The notes below the pieces were generated by a model. The model ran no database searches and was not told the DNA's origin. It saw only the letters and a program-made list of their open reading frames with translations. The position numbers and the translations under genes were made by a program. This document shows positions 43,449-51,991 of a DNA stretch of 64,000 bases, piece by piece. The DNA comes from Paenibacillus odorifer (lineage in GTDB: Bacteria; Bacillota; Bacilli; Paenibacillales; Paenibacillaceae). The stretch spans positions 4,278,001-4,342,000 of the forward strand of contig NZ_CP009428.1 in the NCBI RefSeq assembly GCF_000758725.1, in the 5' to 3' direction. Position 1 is the stretch's first letter; every line of letters starts with the position of its first letter.

Positions 43449-44915
43449 TTAAGTACCGCAGAATGTACGATATGGACATGCGGATTCCTCAGGAAGTGCC
43501 GAGTATTCCTCTTGTTCAGGGGAGTAGGCGTATGGGTTAGACAATGCTTGAAGTAACCTCTCCATCACATCGTAATCTTTCCGCTCTACCGCCGCCTCAA
43601 GCGCTTCTTCCACACGATGATTCCGCGGAATAATCGCAGGATTACTGGTACGCATCAGCTCCTGTGAAAAGGATTGTGATTCCTGCTGCCTGCTAAGGCG
43701 CGCCTGCCACAGCTCATTCCATTGCTTAAATTCAGGAGTGCCAAACAGATCAGCATCTTCCATTACGCCTAAAGTTAAAGACCGAAATGTATTAGTGTAG
43801 TCAGACCGATATTTTTGCATCAGTTCAAGGAGGGTATCAATCAGAGCAACATCCTCTAACTCTTCGTTAAAGATTCCCAGCTTCGCTCTCATTCCCGTTA
43901 GCCAATATTGATAGGACCGCTCCGAAAAATCTGAAATTGCCTCCTCAGCCAGCTTAATCGCCTGTGCCTGATCGTCAGCCAGCAATGGCAAGAGAGTCTC
44001 GGCAAATCTGGCGAGATTCCATGCGCCAATCCCGGGCTGATTATGGTAGGCATAACGACCTTGCTGGTCTATGGAACTAAATACTGTCTCAGGATTGTAC
44101 ACATCCATGAAGGCACATGGACCATAATCAATCGTTTCTCCGCTAAGGGCCATATTATCGGTATTCATCACTCCGTGAATAAAACCTACAAGCTGCCATT
44201 TGGCAATTAGCGCTGCTTGACGTTCCATTACTTCCCGAAGCAGAACAAGATATGGATTATCTTCCACAGGAGCTTCTGGATAATGTCTTTGCAATGTGTA
44301 ATCAGCCAGAATACGCAGATCCTCCACAGTCCCCCATGCAGCAGCATATTGGAAAGTTCCAACACGCAAATGACTCGCCGCGATCCGGGTCAAAACAGCC
44401 CCCGGCTGTTCCGTTTCTCGAATTAGCGACTCCCCTGTAGCTACCACCGCCAAGCTGCGAGTCGTAGGAATCCCGAGTCCATGCATAGCTTCACTGATGA
44501 TATATTCGCGTAACATCGGTCCAAGCGCTGCCCGGCCATCGCCACCACGAGAGTATGGGGTTCTTCCCGCACCCTTCAACTGAATATCTACACGATCACC
44601 TTGAGGGGTGATCTGTTCGCCCAGCAGCACTGCTCGACCGTCTCCCAACATGGTAAAATGTCCGAATTGATGTCCAGCATAAGCTTGCGCAAGCGACACG
44701 GTACCTTCAGGAACTTCGTTGCCGGCAAGAATCCCAAGACCCTCCTTGCTCTGTAGTGCTGTGCTATTCAGCCCTAGAGTAGCAGCCAATGGTTCATTAA
44801 AAATAATCAGTTCCGGTTTACGCACAGGCGTTGGCTTAATTCTTGTAAACATTGATTCCGGCAGATGAGTATAACCATTCGCAAAATTCCAGCCTATATC
44901 TATTTTCTCTGTCAT
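43449..44915 (-). CDS. selO: Protein adenylyltransferase SelO (YdiU/UPF0061)
   Basis: 488 aa. Pseudokinase signatures: 'AYAGHQFGHFTMLGDGRAVLLGE', 'LKGAGRTPYSRGGDGRAALG', 'REYIISEAMHGLGIPTTRSLAVV', and the metal-binding 'GVMNTDNMALSGETIDYGPCAFMD'. The C-terminal tail ends with 'CPYRTFCGT', the usual cysteine-containing end. SelO transfers AMP from ATP to protein hydroxyls, linked to redox stress. Full length. Confidence 0.95.
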   Translation of the reverse strand: MTEKIDIGWNFANGYTHLPESMFTRIKPTPVRKPELIIFNEPLAATLGLNSTALQSKEGLGILAGNEVPEGTVSLAQAYAGHQFGHFTMLGDGRAVLLGEQITPQGDRVDIQLKGAGRTPYSRGGDGRAALGPMLREYIISEAMHGLGIPTTRSLAVVATGESLIRETEQPGAVLTRIAASHLRVGTFQYAAAWGTVEDLRILADYTLQRHYPEAPVEDNPYLVLLREVMERQAALIAKWQLVGFIHGVMNTDNMALSGETIDYGPCAFMDVYNPETVFSSIDQQGRYAYHNQPGIGAWNLARFAETLLPLLADDQAQAIKLAEEAISDFSERSYQYWLTGMRAKLGIFNEELEDVALIDTLLELMQKYRSDYTNTFRSLTLGVMEDADLFGTPEFKQWNELWQARLSRQQESQSFSQELMRTSNPAIIPRNHRVEEALEAAVERKDYDVMERLLQALSNPYAYSPEQEEYSALPEESACPYRTFCGT

Positions 44916-45026
44916 ATTATCTCCTTTTTATACCCTCAGTCTCTATGCCTTTATTAACTCAGAATAAGTTATGTTAAAATTTAATGCAAATCTTCTCGCA
45001 GACCTATGTTTTGCCGAAGTGTTACA

Positions 45027-45074
45027 AAGACCGCCCGGCTTCCTGCCATTTTATGCAGGGAACCGGGCGGTCTT
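45027..45074. terminator. Strong 12-base-pair hairpin between cdsB-like gene and selO
   Basis: Perfect AAGACCGCCCGG / CCGGGCGGTCTT arms plus an inner TCCTGC/GCAGGGA stem. The T-runs are short on either side, but stability should make it an effective terminator for the cysteine desulfidase gene. Confidence 0.75.
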
Positions 45075-45113
45075 AATTATGATGTTCTATCTTGTTTTCA
45101 ACTTATTTGGAAG

Positions 45114-46403
45114 CTAATTCGCTCCGCCTTTGGAGAGCATAATATTGAGAATGGTCTTGTCAGTTTCCGCCAGCCCTTCCTGAACCAAACGCTCCATGTT
45201 GCGGATGGTATCTTCCACCTCTTCGAAAATCACACCATCCTTGGTTGTAGGAGCAATGTTGTTCATAGCCAGTGTGGCTGCCTGGATCGCCGTATTGGTG
45301 GAGGTGGAAATTTTCAGCGCACAGGTAGAATTCGCACCGTCACAGATCATCCCTGACAAAGAAGCTATCGTATTCTGTATCCCATGCTTGATCTGCTCAA
45401 GACTGCCGCCCATGAGATAAATGATCCCGCTATTTGCTCCTACTCCTCCTGCAATCCCTGAACCACATAATGGGGACAAACGCCCGATATAATGTTTGAT
45501 GTGCACAGTGACCAGATTGCTCAGTGCAAGCGCCCGAGCTAGCATTTCTTCATCTTTGCCCAGCAATTCCGCCAGAGCTATAACGGGTAGTGTACAGGCG
45601 ATGCCTTGATTACCGCTGCCCGCAGTTGTCATCACAGGCATTGCACTGCCATCCATTCGAGCATCTGAAGCCGCTGCAGTGGCCGCGATAATTCTGTTCG
45701 CTACATCATTGCCGAACAGATTCACCGCAGATTGCTGATTCATTTTCTTGCCTACTTGCAAGCCATAATCGCCTCGCAATCCCTCATCAGAGATCGCTTT
45801 GTTCATCCGCGCTCCTTCCAAGAGAAAGCTAAGCTCTGAAAAAGGAGCGTTACAGATAAACTCGAATATCTGGTCTACTGAGCCCGCATACTCTTCCGTG
45901 TCGGAAAGACTAGGCTTGCCACAGTCGGCTTTTGAATTCCGGGGTGTTATTTTCTCCCCGTCCAGAGCCAAATATTCTATATGGGTGTGCTCTCTGGCAA
46001 TAATGGCAGTCGCCGTATGGTTCTGCGTAAACAACTGGGCTTCAATATATAATTTCTCAGGAGTGTCCTTTATCTCCACTTTTAGCAGCTTTCTATCCAG
46101 CAGGTCATTTGCCATCTTCAACTCAGCCTGTGTCAGACCTGACAGAATTTCCAGTTCCTTGTGAGAACGGCCGACCACCGCTCCAAGGGCTGCTGCGATG
46201 GGCAGGCCTGTCTGGCCTGTCCCGGGAATGCCCACTCCCATTGCATTTTTGATAATATTACCGCTGAGATGCAGCTGAATCCCCGTAATTTCTTCCTCGA
46301 GAAGCTCTGCCGCCAAGGAGACGGCATACGCAACTGCAATCGGCTCCGTACAGCCTTCTGCCGGTACGACTTCCTTGTGTAAAATTTCCAATAAGTTGCT
46401 CAT
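45114..46403 (-). CDS. L-cysteine desulfidase / UPF0597 (YhaM-like) family protein
   Basis: 429 aa, related to the alpha subunit of iron-sulfur L-serine dehydratase. Motifs: 'EVVPAEGCTEPIAVAYA' (Cys near the N-terminus), 'GIPGTGQTGLPIAAALGA', 'MTTAGSGNQGIACTLPV', 'LCGSGIAGGVGANSGI' and 'GMICDGANSTCALKISTSTN', where the Cys residues ligate a [4Fe-4S] cluster. Cleaves L-cysteine to pyruvate, ammonia and sulfide. Single-gene unit divergent from a lipase gene. Confidence 0.9.
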   Translation of the reverse strand: MSNLLEILHKEVVPAEGCTEPIAVAYAVSLAAELLEEEITGIQLHLSGNIIKNAMGVGIPGTGQTGLPIAAALGAVVGRSHKELEILSGLTQAELKMANDLLDRKLLKVEIKDTPEKLYIEAQLFTQNHTATAIIAREHTHIEYLALDGEKITPRNSKADCGKPSLSDTEEYAGSVDQIFEFICNAPFSELSFLLEGARMNKAISDEGLRGDYGLQVGKKMNQQSAVNLFGNDVANRIIAATAAASDARMDGSAMPVMTTAGSGNQGIACTLPVIALAELLGKDEEMLARALALSNLVTVHIKHYIGRLSPLCGSGIAGGVGANSGIIYLMGGSLEQIKHGIQNTIASLSGMICDGANSTCALKISTSTNTAIQAATLAMNNIAPTTKDGVIFEEVEDTIRNMERLVQEGLAETDKTILNIMLSKGGAN

Positions 46404-46535
46404 GTATGCATTTCCCCCTTCTCTCTCCTGTTGGAGTTATTTATATATAGTAACTCAGAGAGAAGTTTCAGGGAATCCTTTTTCTTAGGAATCACTCCTT
46501 CATCCCCCTAATATAGTGTAGGAAAGAAAGGCGGG

Positions 46536-47345
46536 ATGCACGTGAGTAAGAGGAATGAGCAAGGGCAAAGGGCGATCTTTCTAGCTGCAGTCTGCGGGCA
46601 GACCTATACACAATTTTCAAATATAGATGGAGTTTTCGTCATTCCATTAGATTATCAGCTATGTCATCCCATTGAAGCACAATCCTTCAATAATGTATGG
46701 GAACGTTTCGGCTTTATTTTGGAGTCTTCACAAGAGATTATTATTGCCTTTCGGGGAACCAGTACGACGACCAATTGGATATCCAACGTCCTCGCTTCAC
46801 AGGAACGGTTCAAATATCTTAAAGAAGACTCTCTCACCCATCGTGGCTTCACCAACATTTATTCTTCAGCTCGGGATGGCATCTTCTCTACGCTCTCCAA
46901 GCTATCTCCCGACAAGACCTTATACATTACGGGCCACAGCCTCGGTGGAGCGCTCGCCACCTTATGTACCTTAGATATTGCGGCAAATACCTCTTACACC
47001 ACACCTAACCTCTATACTTATGGTTCCCCACGGGTAGGCGATCTGGACTTCGTTAATATTTTCAAACAATATGTGCGGAAGAGTTACCGGTATGCCAATC
47101 TTTTTGATGTTGTAACCTACGCACCTCCACATGTCTATAAGCTCCCCAAACGGGAAAAAAAGTATTATTACAATCATGTCCACACTTTTAACTCACTGTC
47201 TTTCCAAAATGGATCTACAAGTGGTAATCACGTAATCAGCAGCTATTTCGCCGAGCTCTCCAAGCTCCAACCGGAATTCGCTCAAGAATTATGTATAACG
47301 AACCCTGGATTCTGTCCACTCGTGGCTACGAAAGCAGAAGTATAA
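46536..47345 (+). CDS. Class 3 lipase (alpha/beta hydrolase)
   Basis: 269 aa. Catalytic elbow GHSLGGALA (Ser about 133), Asp in 'YANLFDVVTYAPP' or the adjacent 'GDLDF' strand, and His in 'SGNHVISSYF'. The oxyanion strand 'IIIAFRGTSTTTNWISN' is typical of fungal-type Lipase_3. No signal peptide is visible, so it may act inside the cell. The ATG at 46536 is close to its GGCGGG site; GTG two codons later is an alternative start. Confidence 0.88.
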   Translation: MHVSKRNEQGQRAIFLAAVCGQTYTQFSNIDGVFVIPLDYQLCHPIEAQSFNNVWERFGFILESSQEIIIAFRGTSTTTNWISNVLASQERFKYLKEDSLTHRGFTNIYSSARDGIFSTLSKLSPDKTLYITGHSLGGALATLCTLDIAANTSYTTPNLYTYGSPRVGDLDFVNIFKQYVRKSYRYANLFDVVTYAPPHVYKLPKREKKYYYNHVHTFNSLSFQNGSTSGNHVISSYFAELSKLQPEFAQELCITNPGFCPLVATKAEV

Positions 47346-47360
47346 TGTGAACACAAAAAG

Positions 47361-47407
47361 GAGGTGCCCAACAAGCCATAAGCTGGCTGCCGAAACACCT
47401 CTTTTCT
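47361..47407 (+). terminator. Terminator of the lipase gene
   Basis: GAGGTG/CACCTC outer stem with an inner AGCC/GGCT hairpin, followed by TTTTCTT. Confidence 0.65.
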
Positions 47408-47429
47408 TCGTATGATTCGATGCCATCAG

Positions 47430-47640
47430 CAGTTACAAAGTCACTAACGGACTCCATTGACACTAACAGCAGTATATTTCCACTTTAAGAATTCCATCGG
47501 ACTCCATGGCCACTATTGGCATAAAAAACACCTAATATAAGTCACTTTCTAACGAATAGCTGCACTGGAGTCCGAAACGCTGCCCAAAAGGCGATTATTC
47601 AGCAATTAACGTCATCTGGGTCCGAAGCCGGTACGAATGA
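47430..47640. repeat. Intergenic island with repeated GGACTCCA-type units
   Basis: No gene. Contains 'CGGACTCCATTGACACTA', 'CGGACTCCATGGCCACTA' and, in inverse sense, 'TGGAGTCCGAAACG' and 'GGGTCCGAAGCCG', interspersed with AGCAGT/AGCTGCA units. Same general style as the island at 21.6-22.0 kb; likely dispersed Paenibacillus-type intergenic repeats. Confidence 0.5.
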
Positions 47641-47647
47641 AACTAGA

Positions 47648-47989
47648 TCAGAATATAAAATAAACTAATACCACACCCAGGACTAACAGAATAAGTGAAA
47701 CTATGTGCTGTTTCGTATGTTTTAGAAATTTCCAGTCGATGAACGACTGAAACCCTATTGCTACTACTATAACTACAATCCAAAACCATTTTATAACCGT
47801 ACCCTCTGGGCCATCGGCAATTATTATCACAATCCCCGTAATTAATCCCACAAGTGCAAGTATAAGCTTCCCTTTTATATTAAGCTCATAACCGTCTTCA
47901 GGAAGTTTTTCTTTGTCCGGGCCAACAATCCATATCCTTAGAAATAGATTAGAAAAAGCAAGTATTATAAGTATAAGTCCAATTTTCAC
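47648..47989 (-). CDS. Small membrane protein, possibly DUF4181
   Basis: 113 aa with four membrane helices (about 3-20, 42-58, 66-83, 95-112). The 'SFIDWKFLKHTKQHIVSLI' segment is like that of the DUF4181 family; assignment is tentative and the function is unknown. A 51-codon small membrane protein frame lies about 30 bases upstream on the same strand and may form a unit with it. Confidence 0.6.
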   Translation of the reverse strand: MKIGLILIILAFSNLFLRIWIVGPDKEKLPEDGYELNIKGKLILALVGLITGIVIIIADGPEGTVIKWFWIVVIVVAIGFQSFIDWKFLKHTKQHIVSLILLVLGVVLVYFIF

Positions 47990-48018
47990 TTTCGTTCACC
48001 TCCACCCTTATATAGAAT

Positions 48019-48174
48019 TCATTCGTATTTATTTCTGATCATTAGTTCTTTGATTTCTTTTAACTCATTTAATATTTCTTTTGATAGTTGCGTACTTCTA
48101 GAGTTATCGATGCCTACTTTAATCACAAATATTCCAAGCAACAAATAGATGATTAGCATTACGATGATCCCCAA
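48019..48174 (-). CDS. 51-aa small membrane protein (unannotated-type ORF)
   Basis: TTG start at 48174 with GAGGAG 10 bases upstream. N-terminal membrane helix 'IIVMLIIYLLLGIFVI' and a charged C-terminal helix 'LSKEILNELKEIKELMIR' that looks amphipathic. The stop codon is 30 bases before the next gene's start on the same strand, so the pair is probably one transcript. Function unknown; resembles small regulators or partners of membrane proteins. The plus-strand sequence between 48190 and 48295 shows no other gene. Confidence 0.55.
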   Translation of the reverse strand: MGIIVMLIIYLLLGIFVIKVGIDNSRSTQLSKEILNELKEIKELMIRNKYE

Positions 48175-48295
48175 TTTACGTTCACTCCTCTTTTTTTGTA
48201 TATTTCATTAAAGATATAGTTAGCATTAGATTAATATTATTCCCATGATACCATAATAAGGATATCTAATTAACACTCAGGAGCTTGCCGTTGGC

Positions 48296-48350
48296 TTGAC
48301 AAATGATCAGTATATTCGATAAAATATATTATATCTTGATTGTCGAGATA
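48296..48350 (+). promoter_or_regulatory. Promoter of the flavodoxin gene with MhqR-like palindrome
   Basis: TTGACA (48296-48301), 18-base spacer, TAAAAT (48320-48325). Seven bases downstream is TATCTTGATTGTCGAGATA (48332-48350), an 8-base inverted repeat with one mismatch, similar to the TATCTCGA-TCGAGATA operator of MhqR-type MarR repressors as I recall it. A block at this position would prevent promoter clearance. Confidence 0.7.
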
Positions 48351-48415
48351 ATGGATTTCCAAGATTTTTTACAATGCGGGAACGCGATTAATCTTAACTG
48401 AAAAGAGGGAACACA

Positions 48416-48847
48416 ATGGCAGTACTTATTCTATACGCTACAAAATCTGGAGCAACAGAACAATGTGCAAAAGTATTATCAGAAGAGCTACCTCAGAGCA
48501 AAATTTGCAATATAGAATTAGAGAAGCCAAATATCGAGGCATTTGATAGCATTATTTTAGGGGCAGGAGTAAGAGATGAAAAAATATATAAAGCCATTCG
48601 TGACTTTATCAAAAAAAATAAAGATGAGTTACTGACTAAGAAGATGGGCTACTACATTTGCAACGAGAAACCCAAGAAAACCGAAGAATTAATAGAGAAA
48701 AATTTCCCTGATGATCTGAAAGAAGCTGCGATTTGTATTGAATCTTTTGGAGGTTATAAGGCCTATAAGGCTCCAAAGGAAGGTACTAATCAGCTCAAAG
48801 GGATATTGGTAGATAAAATAAAAGAATTCTCACAAAATTTCAAATAA
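48416..48847 (+). CDS. Flavodoxin-domain protein
   Basis: 143 aa, flavodoxin fold with the FMN phosphate loop in 'LILYATKSGATEQCA' (T/S-x-S/T-G-x-T). A second loop is in 'IILGAGVRDEKIYKAIRDFI', similar to the protoporphyrinogen-oxidase-like HemG group. FMN-based electron transfer is expected. ATG with AAGAGGG upstream. The promoter carries a redox/quinone-type operator, suggesting induction by electrophile stress. Confidence 0.85.
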   Translation: MAVLILYATKSGATEQCAKVLSEELPQSKICNIELEKPNIEAFDSIILGAGVRDEKIYKAIRDFIKKNKDELLTKKMGYYICNEKPKKTEELIEKNFPDDLKEAAICIESFGGYKAYKAPKEGTNQLKGILVDKIKEFSQNFK

Positions 48848-48850
48848 AAA

Positions 48851-48893
48851 ATCCTGTTACCAAGACGAAAATCTTGATAACAGGATTCTTTTT
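48851..48893. terminator. Bidirectional terminator between flavodoxin and serine hydrolase
   Basis: ATCCTGTTA/TAACAGGAT with inner CAAGA/TCTTG, followed by TCTTTTTTT on the plus side and TTTTTTATTT on the minus side. Confidence 0.85.
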
Positions 48894-48903
48894 TTATATA
48901 CGT

Positions 48904-50979
48904 TTATTGCGCCTTGAGGGTCACTTCAAACTTCGCACCGACATCACCTACAAATACAATTTTGCCGTTGCTAGGAAGTTTGACTTGCTTAAGACCGCTA
49001 ATGGTAAAGTAATTCACACATACACCATTCTCATCATAGACGGCAAAGGAACTCTTGGTTGGCAGCTCTACTGTCATTATCTTACCTGTTGCGGTTTCAG
49101 GAACTCCATACCATCTAGCATATCCATCTGATTGGATCGTTACCATAGATTGCGGGCCTGCATAAATCGGTTTAACCGCATCTTGATGTATAAATAATTG
49201 ATTGCCAATCTTTAAATACTCCACACCCTTTTTCTCTTCAAAAATAAGATCCGCAAGATCGCGTCCAGCGATGGTTGGGATTTGCACGGTCATTTCTGCT
49301 TTATTAGGTCCAGTTATTTTATTCGAGCCCATATAACCAGGTGCGTCAGGGAACATAGCGATTCCAGCTACCGGCATACTCATGTAATATTGGGAGCTGT
49401 ACTTCTCGCTGACATCAAAATACAATTTCCCTTGACGCTGCTGCCATGCAGTAATGACCTCTTGAGATAGGGCATTAGGTTCAAGCTTCTCAGCTGCATA
49501 TTGGGTAACGGCAGTTTCACCAAGTCCTGGAATTACCCCATACCCTTGACTCCAAAGATAGATACGGCCATTGCTCTCCTTCACAAAGCTAACTTTACTT
49601 GTACCCTCGGCATCTAAAAATTCACCGTTCGAATTATATGAAAATTTCTGCGCTGGCATTGTAGGAGCTATAATCGAAGATATACTCAATTCCCCAGCTT
49701 TACTAACTTCTATCTTCATTAGTTGCGTAGAATCACCATAGACACCCGCATAGTTTACCAATTCTTGCGGCATATCCTCTTTGTTCGAAGCTTTAAAGGT
49801 AGGTGTAGCTTTCAGTTCCTTAATAACTCCCTTTTCCTGTAAGGCACTGAGTAAAATTTCGTTGGCAAGCATCTGGTCCGTTGTACTTGCTCCGCCAGAA
49901 GATATTACTGCTGCTGCCATCCGTTGTTCGGGCAATACAACTAATGAGGTATGATACAGACCCGTATCTCCCCCCTTTGTCAAAGCCTTGATTTCGTACT
50001 GGTTAAATGGATATAAGTTCACACTGTCCCAGCCTAATCCATAAGCTAACGAATTATCTGTTCCCTTAGGCCATATTCCACGCTTATATTCCTCTTGTTC
50101 CATCGCTTTCACAGACTTTTCTGACAAAATGCCAGTCGATTGGCCCGTAAAAATAGTTGCAAAGCGCACCAAGTCCTCTGCAGTGGAATAGATACCACCT
50201 GTTCCAATCACGTTAATGGTTTCTTTGGGTAAAGCTGCTGAGTAGGTAGCATTGTAGACACTAGCCAGCTGAGAAGAAGCTACAGAATCTACAGGCGTTT
50301 TCGTATGTTCAAGCCCTAGAGGTTCTGTGAAATTTTGATGAATGAATGTGGTAAAGTCCGTACCGCTGACCTTTTCAACAATCAACTCAGCCAGCGTAAA
50401 TCCATCATTACAATATACTGAGTAGGCACCTGGATCGGCCTTCAGACGTTGTGTTGACAACGTTTCTAGTAAACTATCTTTTGCAATAGGATCAGAATCA
50501 TTAAATAAGAAAGAATTGGATAAGTTGGAGCCAGCAAGACCTGAGGAATGATTCAACAGCATCCGTACAGTGATTTGCTTATAACGAGGATCTTCCATCG
50601 TAAAATTATTCAAATAAGATACGACTGAACCGTCCAAGTCTACTTTCCCTTGCTCAACAAGCTTCATAATAGAAGCTGTTGTATACATTTTACTCGTTGA
50701 GCCAATTCCATACATCGTTGTAGCGCTTGGTGCTGTCTTACTCTCCACATGACTATATCCAGATTGACCGCTCACAACGATATTATCGCCATCAATAAGA
50801 GCATATTGGAGACTAGTCGTTCCCAGCTTTTCCGTTAAGAATGCTGCCTTCTCTGCTGCCACCTTCTGAGTGTTCACATACGTTTGCCCTTTGCCGCTAT
50901 CTGCTGCTAATGCACTCGTAGGGACATACATTACCAGTAGAAGCAAAGCAACTAATAGGGATGCCAAATTCTTCTTCAT
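48904..50979 (-). CDS. Secreted serine hydrolase (class C beta-lactamase/PBP4*-like) with C-terminal extension
   Basis: 691 aa. Sec signal peptide (residues 1-25, cleavage after 'SALA'). Beta-lactamase/D-Ala carboxypeptidase domain about 45-400 with S-x-x-K in 'IGSTSKMYT' (Ser about 95) and Y-x-N as 'YCN' near 190, plus 'TKGGDTG' replacing the K[T/S]G triad. About 300 residues of beta-rich extension follow, with a lipocalin-like part that is common in this group. Likely acts on cell-wall peptides or D-amino-acid esters. Start has AGGAGG-like GGGAGG seven bases upstream. Confidence 0.88.
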   Translation of the reverse strand: MKKNLASLLVALLLLVMYVPTSALAADSGKGQTYVNTQKVAAEKAAFLTEKLGTTSLQYALIDGDNIVVSGQSGYSHVESKTAPSATTMYGIGSTSKMYTTASIMKLVEQGKVDLDGSVVSYLNNFTMEDPRYKQITVRMLLNHSSGLAGSNLSNSFLFNDSDPIAKDSLLETLSTQRLKADPGAYSVYCNDGFTLAELIVEKVSGTDFTTFIHQNFTEPLGLEHTKTPVDSVASSQLASVYNATYSAALPKETINVIGTGGIYSTAEDLVRFATIFTGQSTGILSEKSVKAMEQEEYKRGIWPKGTDNSLAYGLGWDSVNLYPFNQYEIKALTKGGDTGLYHTSLVVLPEQRMAAAVISSGGASTTDQMLANEILLSALQEKGVIKELKATPTFKASNKEDMPQELVNYAGVYGDSTQLMKIEVSKAGELSISSIIAPTMPAQKFSYNSNGEFLDAEGTSKVSFVKESNGRIYLWSQGYGVIPGLGETAVTQYAAEKLEPNALSQEVITAWQQRQGKLYFDVSEKYSSQYYMSMPVAGIAMFPDAPGYMGSNKITGPNKAEMTVQIPTIAGRDLADLIFEEKKGVEYLKIGNQLFIHQDAVKPIYAGPQSMVTIQSDGYARWYGVPETATGKIMTVELPTKSSFAVYDENGVCVNYFTISGLKQVKLPSNGKIVFVGDVGAKFEVTLKAQ

Positions 50980-51071
50980 ACATAACCTCCCGATATGAAA
51001 TCGTCATCCTTTAAAGGATAATTTATCCATGGAGTAATGTAAAGGAAGTTTGCAATTTTGGGACCATGTAT

Positions 51072-51794
51072 CTAATCTACTAATTCTACTTTATCTCCGA
51101 TTCGAATTTGCCCAGTTTTGATTACTGAAGCATAAACTCCAAAATGCAAATCAAACTCTTTATGCAGTTTTTTCAAAAGTACTGGGTCCTTCTGGAGACT
51201 ATCCGGATCCATCGTAATCACAACACATCTCTCGCAAAAACTATCTACCTGTAGCTGTGCATCCCCAATGTTGAGCCGGCGTCCAATCCAATCTCCTTCA
51301 AAAAGAGAATCATCATTCAGCGCAATAACAAAATTCCCGCGAAAGCGCCGTGGGTCCAAGGAATGCCCCCAGGTTGCCTCCAGTTTTTTTAAGCTGGCAT
51401 CCGTAATGAGTAGAATACTAGCGCCATCCACGGATAGGAGCTGCGGATGTTCTAGCTGAGGATGTACAGCTTTTAGACCAGACATAGTGATTGGAGTTTT
51501 GGTTTGGCTTTGGATTTCTTCCAATAGATTATCATCCCATCCAAAGGTTCGCCCGTCTGATGCCGTTACATGGATTTGTCCATCTATAAATTGCGCTTGA
51601 TAGGTAAGCATATTCGGAATATTTCTAGCGGTGATATATTTTCGCCAGCCCTCTTTTGACTCATCGTAAAAGGAGCAAAAACGGTCACCAAGCATTCCAT
51701 ACGGTTCAATCATACAGCTTTCTAAATTCTCACCCGCAAATGACTTGACCGGGTAACGATTAATTCCTTGAATTTCACCAACAACTGATAACAT
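51072..51794 (-). CDS. MOSC-domain molybdenum-cofactor sulfurase-like protein
   Basis: 240 aa: MOSC N-terminal beta-barrel ('INRYPVKSFAGENLE') followed by the MOSC domain with the conserved Cys in 'FCERCVVITMDPDSLQ'. Homologues carry sulfur for molybdenum cofactor or reduce N-hydroxylated substrates. No molybdenum-enzyme gene is nearby, so the role is open. Single-gene unit, ATG start. Confidence 0.9.
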   Translation of the reverse strand: MLSVVGEIQGINRYPVKSFAGENLESCMIEPYGMLGDRFCSFYDESKEGWRKYITARNIPNMLTYQAQFIDGQIHVTASDGRTFGWDDNLLEEIQSQTKTPITMSGLKAVHPQLEHPQLLSVDGASILLITDASLKKLEATWGHSLDPRRFRGNFVIALNDDSLFEGDWIGRRLNIGDAQLQVDSFCERCVVITMDPDSLQKDPVLLKKLHKEFDLHFGVYASVIKTGQIRIGDKVELVD

Positions 51795-51991
51795 GATACA
51801 ACGCCTCCACTTGTCTTAAAATGCAACGTATCTTCCCATTCTACCTGATTTTATTTAACTGTTGTATGAATATCTAATAACCCAGAAATTTTATATGTTT
51901 TATTGAGTTATATGTTTTATACTATGACTGTTGGATATATTGCATTTTGAGATAACACTCACTCCCCTATAAAGAAGAGAGGTAACCTGCT

